Shown here: positions 1-5,230 of the stretch, one piece after another
Layout of the letters: each line of letters starts with the position of its first letter
Position numbering within the stretch: position 1 is the first letter of the stretch
DNA from: an uncultured beta proteobacterium
Lineage (GTDB): Bacteria > Pseudomonadota > Gammaproteobacteria > Burkholderiales > Rhodocyclaceae
NCBI GenBank assembly: GCA_903933395.1
Contig: CAIZKA010000251.1
Span: 1-5,230, forward strand
Direction of reading: 5' to 3'
Length of the DNA: 5,230 nucleotides
Notes under the pieces: generated by a model
Databases searched by the model: none
The model's input: the letters and a program-made list of their open reading frames with translations, nothing else
What the model was told of the DNA's origin: nothing
Translations under genes and position numbers: made by a program

Positions 1-1704
1 ATGCTGGGCGGTGTTCCGGTGCCGATGTATCAGGATGCGGTGTCGGCGGAAATGGTGTTTGTCCTGACTGATGGCGAGATCCGCTTTGCGATCGTCGAGG
101 ATCAGGAGCAGGTCGACAAACTGCTCGAAATCAAGGGTCAGTGCCCCAGCCTGCAACACATCCTTTACGACGACCCGCGCGGCATGCGCCATTACACGCA
201 GACCGATCTGCAGGGCCTCGATGAAGTGATTGCCATGGGGCGCATCCATGACAAGAACCAGCCGGATTTCATTCCCGCTGAAATCGCCAAGGGCAGCACC
301 AAAGATGTCGCGGTGATGCTCTACACCTCGGGTACCACGGGCAAGCCCAAGGGCGTCTGCCAGACGCATGAAACCTTCATCGCCGCGGCGACCAGCGGCG
401 TCGACTTCGATCATCTGACCGAACAGGAAGACATCCTGTCCTACCTGCCCATGGCCTGGGTGGGGGACCACCTGTTTTCCTATGCGCAGGCGATGGTGGC
501 AGGCTTCACCATCAACTGCCCCGAGTCGGGCGACACGGTGATGACCGACCTGCGCGAGATCGGGCCGACCTATTACTTCGCACCGCCGCGCGTGTTCGAG
601 AACCTGCTGACCACGGTGATGATCCGCATGGAGGATGCCAGCGCCATGAAGCGCAGCATGTTCCACTACTTCATGTCGGTGGCCAAGCGCTGCGGATCGG
701 ATATTCTCGACGCAAAATCCGGTGTTTCCACGACGGACCGTCTGCTCTATGCGCTGGGCAATTTGGTGATCTATGGCCCGCTGCGCAACGTGCTTGGCAT
801 GAGTCGCGTCCGCGTCGCCTACACGGCGGGGGCCGCCATCGGCCCCGACCTGTTCCGCTTCTACCGTTCCATCGGCGTCAATCTCAAGCAGTTGTACGGC
901 GCCACCGAGACCTGCGCGGCGGTCTGCCTGCAGCCGGATCGCGAGATCAAGTTCGACAGCGTCGGCAAGCCGGCGCCCGGGGTCGAGGTGAAGATTTCCG
1001 ATGGCGGCGAGGTGCTGGTACGCGGAAAACTTCTGCTCAAGGAATACTACAAGCGTCCGGATGCAACGGCCGAGGTGATCGATGCCGAAGGCTGGTTCCA
1101 TACCGGCGACGCCGGTTTCTTCGACGAAGACGGTCATCTGAAAATCATCGACCGCGCCAAGGACGTCGGCAAGCTTTCCAACGCCGCGATATTCGCGCCG
1201 AACTACATCGAGAACAAGCTCAAGTTCTTTCCGCACATCAAGGAAGCAGTCTGTTTCGGCCACGACCGCGACATGGTCTGCGCCTTCATCAACATTGATA
1301 TCGGCGCGGTCGGCAACTGGGCGGAGCGGCGCGGCCTGCCGTATTCCGGCTACACCGATCTGGCAGGCAAGCCCGAAGTGCTCGAACTGATTCGCGAATG
1401 CGTCGAGCAGGTCAATGCCGATCTGTCGCATGACGCGATGGTGGCAGAGACGCAGATCCATCGCTTCATGGTGCTGCACAAGGAGCTTGATCCCGACGAC
1501 GATGAGCTGACCCGCACCCGGAAAGTGCGCCGCGGCTTTGTTGCCGAAAAGTACAACGTGCTGATCGACGCGCTTTACACCGGCAAGACCTCGCAGTTCA
1601 TCGAAACCCAGGTCAAGTTCGAGGACGGGCGTACCGGCAAGGTGGCGGCGGATCTGAAGATCTGCGAAGTGAAGACATTCTCCGTAACGAAGAAGGCAGC
1701 CTGA
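1..1704 (+). CDS. AMP-forming long-chain-type acyl-CoA synthetase (5' partial)
   Basis: Adenylate-forming enzyme that would activate a carboxylic acid with ATP and then CoA, giving acyl-CoA, AMP and pyrophosphate; cytoplasmic or peripheral to the inner membrane. The visible 567 residues carry the phosphate-binding motif YTSGTTGKPKG (108-118), the adenine-site motif YGATE (299-303), the ATP-ribose Asp in GWFHTGD (364-370), the hinge motif IIDRAKD (382-388), and a C-terminal ELTRTRKVRR (502-511) whose K508 is the likely catalytic lysine. The frame is open at base 1, and MLGGVPVPMYQD matches an internal part of the family, so the ATG at base 1 is probably not the true start; roughly 80-90 residues should lie upstream. 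It resembles the long-chain/bubblegum-like branch, but chain length or aromatic preference cannot be read from sequence. A95-type glycine in the hinge region is Ala395 here. Its stop overlaps the start of the ABC ATPase gene, so the two are probably co-translated. Confidence 0.93.
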   Translation: MLGGVPVPMYQDAVSAEMVFVLTDGEIRFAIVEDQEQVDKLLEIKGQCPSLQHILYDDPRGMRHYTQTDLQGLDEVIAMGRIHDKNQPDFIPAEIAKGSTKDVAVMLYTSGTTGKPKGVCQTHETFIAAATSGVDFDHLTEQEDILSYLPMAWVGDHLFSYAQAMVAGFTINCPESGDTVMTDLREIGPTYYFAPPRVFENLLTTVMIRMEDASAMKRSMFHYFMSVAKRCGSDILDAKSGVSTTDRLLYALGNLVIYGPLRNVLGMSRVRVAYTAGAAIGPDLFRFYRSIGVNLKQLYGATETCAAVCLQPDREIKFDSVGKPAPGVEVKISDGGEVLVRGKLLLKEYYKRPDATAEVIDAEGWFHTGDAGFFDEDGHLKIIDRAKDVGKLSNAAIFAPNYIENKLKFFPHIKEAVCFGHDRDMVCAFINIDIGAVGNWAERRGLPYSGYTDLAGKPEVLELIRECVEQVNADLSHDAMVAETQIHRFMVLHKELDPDDDELTRTRKVRRGFVAEKYNVLIDALYTGKTSQFIETQVKFEDGRTGKVAADLKICEVKTFSVTKKAA

Positions 1705-1706
1705 TG
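1691..1706 (+). promoter_or_regulatory. Ribosome binding site and TGATG stop-start overlap of the ATPase gene
   Basis: AGAAGG at 1691-1696 sits seven bases before the ATG at 1704-1706, inside the last codons of the synthetase gene. The synthetase TGA (1702-1704) shares its final A with that ATG. This arrangement fixes the ATPase start and suggests translational coupling by termination and re-initiation. Confidence 0.75.
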
Positions 1707-2489
1707 AGCGGAAGAAAATTCGGCGAGGTCATCCTCGACCTCAAGAACATCAGCCTCAGTTTCGGCGGCGTCAAGGCGCTGCAGGACATATCCTTCGATG
1801 TGCTCGAACACGAGGTTCGCGCCATCATCGGCCCCAACGGCGCTGGCAAGAGTTCGATGCTCAACGTCATCAACGGCGTGTACCGGCCGCAGCAGGGCGA
1901 GATCATCCTGCGCGGCGAGCACTTCGCCAACATGAATTCCTACATGGCGGCGAAGGCCGGTCTGGCGCGCACCTTCCAGAACATCGCCCTGTTCAAGGGC
2001 ATGAGCGTGCTCGACAACATCATGACCGGCCGCAATCTGAAGATGAAGGCCAACATGCTGCAGCAGGCTTTCTGGTTCGGGCCGGCACAGCGCGAAGAAC
2101 TCGAGCACCGGCTCAAGGTCGAGGAGATCATCGACTTTCTGGAAATCCAGCACATTCGCAAGACGCCGGTCGGGCGACTGCCCTACGGCCTGCAAAAGCG
2201 CGTCGACCTGGCGCGCGCCCTGGCGATGGAGCCGCAGATCCTGCTGCTCGACGAGCCGATGGCCGGCATGAACGTCGAGGAAAAGCAGGACATGTGCCGC
2301 TTCATTCTGGATGTAAATGACCAGTTCGGCACCACCGTTGTGCTGATCGAGCACGACATGGGCGTCGTGATGGATATTTCAGACCGCGTCGTGGTGCTTG
2401 ATTACGGCAAGAAGATCGGCGACGGCACGCCGGACGAAGTTCGTGCCAATCCCGATGTCATCAGCGCCTATCTTGGCGCCAGCCACTGA
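1704..2489 (+). CDS. livG: LivG-type ABC transporter ATP-binding protein
   Basis: Cytoplasmic nucleotide-binding subunit of a branched-chain-amino-acid-type (HAAT) importer; hydrolyses ATP to drive uptake through the adjacent permeases. The 261 residues are full length for LivG. Visible motifs: Walker A GPNGAGKSS (43-51), Q-loop glutamine Q92 in ARTFQN, signature LPYGLQKR (159-166), Walker B ILLLDE (179-184), D-loop-like AGMN (187-190), and switch histidine H217 in LIEHD. The C-terminal tail DGTPDEVRANPDVISAYLG (240-258) is the short extension typical of LivG/LivF proteins. An insertion of about 25 residues after the Q-loop (around 110-135) points to LivG rather than the shorter LivF. The signature departs from canonical LSGGQ (Pro at position 2, Leu at the Gln position), which I recall as usual in this acyl-CoA-ligase-linked clade. 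The gene overlaps the synthetase by one base and is followed 10 bases later by livH. The symbol denotes family, not proven amino acid transport. Confidence 0.95.
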   Translation: MSGRKFGEVILDLKNISLSFGGVKALQDISFDVLEHEVRAIIGPNGAGKSSMLNVINGVYRPQQGEIILRGEHFANMNSYMAAKAGLARTFQNIALFKGMSVLDNIMTGRNLKMKANMLQQAFWFGPAQREELEHRLKVEEIIDFLEIQHIRKTPVGRLPYGLQKRVDLARALAMEPQILLLDEPMAGMNVEEKQDMCRFILDVNDQFGTTVVLIEHDMGVVMDISDRVVVLDYGKKIGDGTPDEVRANPDVISAYLGASH

Positions 2490-2502
2490 GGACCCAACCA
2501 TG
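2488..2502 (+). promoter_or_regulatory. Ribosome binding site deciding the livH start
   Basis: GAGGA at 2488-2492 overlaps the ATPase stop codon (2487-2489) and lies seven bases before ATG 2500-2502. It supports this start over an in-frame ATG at 2398, which lies deep inside the ATPase gene and would add 34 charged, non-membrane residues. Confidence 0.8.
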
Positions 2503-3429
2503 GCTTTTTTTCTGGAAACCCTGCTCGGCGGCTTGATGAGCGGAATGCTTTATTCGCTGGTGGCGCTTGGCTTTGTGCTGATCTACAAGGCCTCCGGCGT
2601 ATTCAACTTCGCTCAGGGCGCGATGGTGCTGTTCGCTGCCCTGTCCATGGCGCGCTTTTCGGAATGGATTCCGCAGTGGCTGGGCATGGACAACCTGTTC
2701 ATCGCCAACGTGCTGGCTTTCGCGGTGTCGGTGGCGATCATGTTCGTCGTGGCCTGGCTGATCGAGCGACTGGTGCTGCGTCATCTGGTGAATCAGGAAG
2801 GCGCGACATTGCTGATGGCCACGCTGGGCATTGCCTACTTTCTCGACGGCGTCGGCCAGACCATTTTCGGCAGCGACATCTACAAGATCGATGTGGGCAT
2901 GCCGAAAGATCCGGTGATGATGCTGGAGAGCGTTTTCGAAGGCGGCATCCTGATCAACAAGGAGGACTTCATTGCCGCGCTGATTTCCGCGCTTCTGGTT
3001 GTCGCGCTGACGATTTTCTTTCAGAAGACGTCGACCGGGCGGGCCTTGCGTGCAGTGGCGGATGACCATCAGGCGGCGCAGTCGATCGGCATTCCGCTGG
3101 GCAGGATCTGGGTCATCGTCTGGTGTGTTGCGGGGATCACGGCGCTGGTGGCGGGCATCATCTGGGGCTCGAAGCTGGGCGCCCAGTTTTCTCTATCGAC
3201 CGTGGCCTTGCGTGCGCTGCCGGTGGTGATTCTCGGCGGCCTGACGTCGGTCCCCGGGGCGATTCTTGGTGGCCTAATCATCGGTGTCGGCGAGAAACTG
3301 TCCGAGGTATTTCTGGGACCTTATGTCGGTGGCGGCATAGAGATCTGGTTCGCCTACATGCTGGCGTTGGTATTCCTCCTGTTCAGACCGCAGGGTCTGT
3401 TCGGAGAGAAAATCATCGATCGCGTTTGA
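2500..3429 (+). CDS. livH: LivH-type ABC transporter permease
   Basis: Inner-membrane permease subunit of the HAAT importer, forming the translocation path with LivM. The chosen start gives 309 residues beginning MAFFLETLLGG, normal for LivH, and places the first hydrophobic segment at about 5-28. The family signature ASGVFNFAQGAM spans 31-42. Further hydrophobic segments lie near 68-88, 103-120, 156-174, 203-222, 240-262 and 277-294. The cytoplasmic coupling loop that docks on the ATPase is GRALRAVADDHQAAQSIGI (180-198). The glycine-rich LPVVILGGLTSVPGAILGG (240-258) and the C-terminal FRPQGLFGE (295-303) are also typical. A charged, polar stretch around 122-155 (between membrane segments) would face the periplasm. 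It lies 10 bases after the ATPase gene and 15 bases before livM. A seven-T run at 2505-2511 encodes part of the second to fourth codons; no frameshift is apparent. Confidence 0.95.
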   Translation: MAFFLETLLGGLMSGMLYSLVALGFVLIYKASGVFNFAQGAMVLFAALSMARFSEWIPQWLGMDNLFIANVLAFAVSVAIMFVVAWLIERLVLRHLVNQEGATLLMATLGIAYFLDGVGQTIFGSDIYKIDVGMPKDPVMMLESVFEGGILINKEDFIAALISALLVVALTIFFQKTSTGRALRAVADDHQAAQSIGIPLGRIWVIVWCVAGITALVAGIIWGSKLGAQFSLSTVALRALPVVILGGLTSVPGAILGGLIIGVGEKLSEVFLGPYVGGGIEIWFAYMLALVFLLFRPQGLFGEKIIDRV

Positions 3430-3432
3430 CAC

Positions 3433-3447
3433 GAGGGATTACGGATG
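3433..3447 (+). promoter_or_regulatory. Ribosome binding site of livM
   Basis: GAGGG at 3433-3437 is seven bases before the ATG at 3445-3447, within the 15-base gap after the livH stop. It supports the start chosen for the second permease. Confidence 0.65.
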
Positions 3448-4521
3448 TTCTATAGAGAAAACGGTCAGTTCAAGACCTCGTACCAGGCGGATCAGCAGCT
3501 GTTTTCAATTCCGCAGGATCGCTGGGCGATCCTTGCCATCATCGCCTTTGCCTTCTTCGGGGTTCCGCTGCTGGTTGATGAATACCTGTTCCGCGCCATC
3601 CTGATTCCCTTCCTGATTCTGTCGCTGGCGGCACTGGGGGTGAATATTCTGGTCGGCTACTGTGGACAGATCACTCTCGGCGCCGGTGCTTCAATGGCGG
3701 TAGGCGCCTACGCGGCCTACAATTTTCTGATCCGGATCAGTGGCATGCCGGCGCTCGGAGCGATTCTGCTGGGAGGACTGGTCGCCGCGGCTGCCGGAAT
3801 CGTTTTCGGCGCGCCGAGTTTGCGCGTCCGTGGGTTGTACCTCGCCGTGGCGACGCTGGCCGCCCAATTTTTCTGGGACTGGGCATTCCTGCGCATCAAG
3901 TGGTTTACCAACAATGCGTCATCGGGTTCGGTGTCGGTGGCCGATATCAACCTCATGGGTTGGACCATCAGTTCGCCGGTCGACAAGTATTATTTCTGCC
4001 TCGGCGTTCTGGTCGTGTTCAGCCTGATGGCGAAAAACCTGGTGCGCGGCAATATGGGTCGACAATGGATGGCGATTCGCGACATGGACGTGGCGGCCAC
4101 CGTGATCGGCATCCGTCCGATGTACGCCAAGCTCACCGCCTTCGCCGTGAGTTCGTTTTACCTCGGGGTGGCAGGCGCTCTTTGGGGCATGATCAACCTC
4201 GGTTCCTGGGAACCGGCGGCGTTTTCCATCGATCGCTCCTTCTCGTTGCTGTTCATGGTCATCATCGGTGGCATGGGCGCGATTTCGGGCAGCTTTTTCG
4301 GGGCCGCGTTCATCGTGATTCTGCCCATCTTCCTCAATCAGATGCTGCCCTTGCTGGGGGGCTTGTTGGGACTTGAAGTTTCCATTGCGCTGGTATCTCA
4401 CGTCGAGATCATGGTTTTTGGCGCACTCATCATCTTCTTCCTGATCGTGGAACCTCACGGCATTGCACGGCTGTGGGCAACCGGCAGGGAGAAAATGCGT
4501 TTGTGGCCTTTCCCGCACTAA
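3445..4521 (+). CDS. livM: LivM-type ABC transporter permease
   Basis: Second inner-membrane permease of the HAAT importer, partner of LivH. The 358 residues have a soluble N-terminal stretch of about 27 residues (MFYRENGQF...) before the first hydrophobic segment (about 28-45). The LivM hallmark GYCGQITLGAGASMAVGAY spans 71-89, with Cys73 where many homologues have Ala or another small residue. The coupling loop MGRQWMAIRDMDVAATVIGI is at 204-223, the glycine-rich GGMGAISGSFFGA at 275-287, and the EPHGIARLW motif at 336-344 begins the cytoplasmic tail. About eight to ten hydrophobic segments are visible, as expected. It is 15 bases downstream of livH, so the two are surely co-transcribed; 100 bases then separate it from the binding-protein gene. 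The length is slightly above the minimal LivM size but ordinary, and no break is seen. Substrate specificity cannot be deduced from the permease. Confidence 0.95.
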   Translation: MFYRENGQFKTSYQADQQLFSIPQDRWAILAIIAFAFFGVPLLVDEYLFRAILIPFLILSLAALGVNILVGYCGQITLGAGASMAVGAYAAYNFLIRISGMPALGAILLGGLVAAAAGIVFGAPSLRVRGLYLAVATLAAQFFWDWAFLRIKWFTNNASSGSVSVADINLMGWTISSPVDKYYFCLGVLVVFSLMAKNLVRGNMGRQWMAIRDMDVAATVIGIRPMYAKLTAFAVSSFYLGVAGALWGMINLGSWEPAAFSIDRSFSLLFMVIIGGMGAISGSFFGAAFIVILPIFLNQMLPLLGGLLGLEVSIALVSHVEIMVFGALIIFFLIVEPHGIARLWATGREKMRLWPFPH

Positions 4522-4621
4522 GACAGGGCTGCGTTGGGCGGGTAATGTCGCCGGACGTGGCATATCGGGTTCAATCGGTTTTTTGCAGGCGTAACACTAA
4601 ATAATCCTAGGAGGAAAAAAC
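4522..4621 (+). other. 100-base spacer ahead of the binding-protein gene
   Basis: This is the only gap of any size between genes in the window. It becomes markedly AT-rich after 4579, with a six-T run at 4579-4584 and an AT stretch CTAAATAAT at 4597-4605. ATCGG occurs twice at a 10-base pitch (4564-4568 and 4574-4578). I found no stem of more than about four pairs ahead of the T run, so it is not a convincing intrinsic terminator. A TAAATA at 4598-4603 could serve as a -10 element, but no good -35 lies 16-18 bases upstream, so an internal promoter is possible but unsupported. Confidence 0.5.
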
Positions 4622-4624
4622 ATG
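4608..4624 (+). promoter_or_regulatory. Near-consensus ribosome binding site of the binding-protein gene
   Basis: TAGGAGG at 4608-4614, seven bases before ATG 4622-4624, is the strongest Shine-Dalgarno match in the window. It is followed by an A-rich spacer, which favours initiation. This fits the excess of binding protein over membrane subunits usual for periplasmic importers. The site is partly inside an 8-base palindrome, TCCTAGGA (4605-4612), too short to argue for sequestration. Confidence 0.85.
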
Positions 4625-5230
4625 AGTCTACGTAAACTGGCTGTCGCCGCTTCGGTGGCAGCAATCGGCCTTTCCGCTGTGCTTGCTTCATCTGCCGCGT
4701 ACGCGGCCGAGGAGCAGTTCTTTCCGGTGCTGGCGTATCGCACCGGCGCCTATGCCCCCAACGGTACGCCCTGGGCCAATGGTTTCGTGGACTACATGAA
4801 GCTGACCAATGCACGTGGTGGTATCAATGGCGTCAAGATGATCTGGGAAGAATGCGAAACCGGTTACGCCACCGACCGTGGTGTCGAGTGCTATGAGCGC
4901 CTGAAGGGCAAGCACGGTGGCGCGACAGCGGTGCAGCCTTTGTCCACCGGCATCACCTTCGCCCTGACCGAAAAGGCCCCGGTCGACAAAATCCCCGTCA
5001 TCACCGCCGGCTATGGCCGCAGTGAATCGCAGGATGGATCGGTCTTCGGCTGGAACTTCCCTCTGGTGGGTACCTACTGGATGGGCGCCGACGTCCTGGT
5101 GCAGCACATCGCCAAGAAGGAAGGCGGTTTTGACAAGCTGAAGGGCAAGAAGATCACGCTGGTCTATCACGACAGCCCGTACGGCAAGGAGCCGATCGCC
5201 CTCTTGCAGGAACGCGCCAAGATGCATGGC
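4622..5230 (+). CDS. Periplasmic substrate-binding protein of the Liv/HAAT-type importer (3' partial)
   Basis: Exported ligand-binding subunit that would deliver substrate to LivH/LivM. The 203 visible residues begin with a Sec signal peptide: MSLRK, a hydrophobic core at about 6-24, and an AYA site (26-28) giving probable cleavage before Ala29. There is no lipobox cysteine, so a soluble periplasmic protein is expected. The mature part is the N-terminal lobe of a type-1 periplasmic-binding fold (Peripla_BP_6-like): a first strand FFPVLAYRTG, GGINGVKMIWEECETGY (66-82), a putative ligand-contact PLSTGIT (106-112), ITAGYGRSE (127-135), and a second-lobe start VYHDSPYGKEP (181-191). Family members run near 400 residues, so about half is visible. 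Cys78 and Cys90 are the only two cysteines seen. The ligand is unknown; linkage to an acyl-CoA synthetase argues for an organic acid rather than leucine, isoleucine or valine. Called from the open frame, which has no stop before the window edge. Confidence 0.92.
   Translation, partial: MSLRKLAVAASVAAIGLSAVLASSAAYAAEEQFFPVLAYRTGAYAPNGTPWANGFVDYMKLTNARGGINGVKMIWEECETGYATDRGVECYERLKGKHGGATAVQPLSTGITFALTEKAPVDKIPVITAGYGRSESQDGSVFGWNFPLVGTYWMGADVLVQHIAKKEGGFDKLKGKKITLVYHDSPYGKEPIALLQERAKMHG

Noticed and set aside
1575..2354. Reverse-strand open frame of 259 codons opposite the synthetase end and the ATPase
   Set aside because: It lies wholly opposite two genes with intact family motifs, its product shows no recognisable domain, and it is rich in His, Asp, Leu and Val as expected from the complement of GC-rich codons.
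2398..2499. Upstream in-frame extension of livH from an ATG at 2398
   Set aside because: It would overlap the ATPase gene by about 90 bases and add 34 polar residues unlike LivH; GAGGA at 2488-2492 points to the ATG at 2500.
2505..2511. Seven-T run just after the livH start as a slippage or phase-variation site
   Set aside because: It encodes Phe codons in a well-conserved reading frame, and seven bases in isolation give no evidence for programmed slippage.
2461..3069. Reverse-strand open frame of 202 codons opposite livH
   Set aside because: Its product is rich in His, Gln and Arg, the typical complement of a membrane-protein gene; no domain and no ribosome binding site were seen.
3919..4563. 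Reverse-strand open frame of 214 codons opposite livM
   Set aside because: Same shadow pattern, opposite the conserved LivM coupling loop and glycine-rich segments; its low-complexity polar product resembles no known family.
4568..4578. tRNA T-arm-like GGGTTCAATCGG
   Set aside because: The TTCAATC loop is followed by GG rather than the complementary CC, and no acceptor or anticodon arm surrounds it.
4550..4584. Possible intrinsic terminator before the six-T run
   Set aside because: Only a three-pair GCC/GGC stem and no stem adjoining the T run could be drawn.
4558..4587. Possible sigma-54 promoter (TGGCAT ... TTGCA)
   Set aside because: The GG and GC elements are about 24 bases apart, whereas sigma-54 promoters need about 10.
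4688..5227. Reverse-strand open frame of 179 codons opposite the binding-protein gene
   Set aside because: The forward frame has a strong ribosome binding site, a signal peptide and family motifs; the reverse frame has none of these.

Overview
The window reads as one co-directional block on the + strand of a GC-rich (about 60% by eye) proteobacterium. The protein flavour (LivM starting MFYRENGQF, a binding protein with WEEC...VECYERL, and an acyl-CoA synthetase fused into the same operon) most resembles Betaproteobacteria, in particular Rhodocyclales such as Azoarcus/Thauera/Aromatoleum-type degraders. That assignment rests on recalled family resemblance and was not checked by any search.

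Layout. 1-1704: most of an AMP-forming long-chain-type acyl-CoA synthetase whose N-terminus lies upstream of the window. 1704-2489: a LivG-type ABC ATPase whose start codon overlaps the synthetase stop by one base. 2500-3429: a LivH-type permease. 3445-4521: a LivM-type permease. 4522-4621: a 100-base gap, the only real spacer here. 4622-5230: the first 203 residues of an exported type-1 periplasmic substrate-binding protein that runs off the right edge. The usual second ATPase (LivF) is not in the window and is expected downstream.

How the parts fit. The binding protein would capture a ligand in the periplasm, LivH/LivM would form the inner-membrane pore, and LivG with a LivF-type partner would power import. 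The co-transcribed synthetase could then activate the imported acid to its CoA thioester. The 'branched-chain amino acid' label given to this transporter family is therefore probably misleading here: an organic acid (fatty, alicyclic or aromatic) is a better guess, but the sequence does not identify the ligand.

No RNA gene, mobile element, CRISPR array, origin or convincing terminator was seen. The long reverse-strand reading frames lie opposite the genes and look like shadows of GC-rich coding sequence. This is an ordinary, intact catabolic uptake operon. The points worth a second look are the transporter-ligase pairing, an alanine at a usually glycine position in the synthetase hinge motif, a degenerate ABC signature, the binding protein's cysteine placement, and the spacer with a very strong ribosome binding site ahead of the binding protein.
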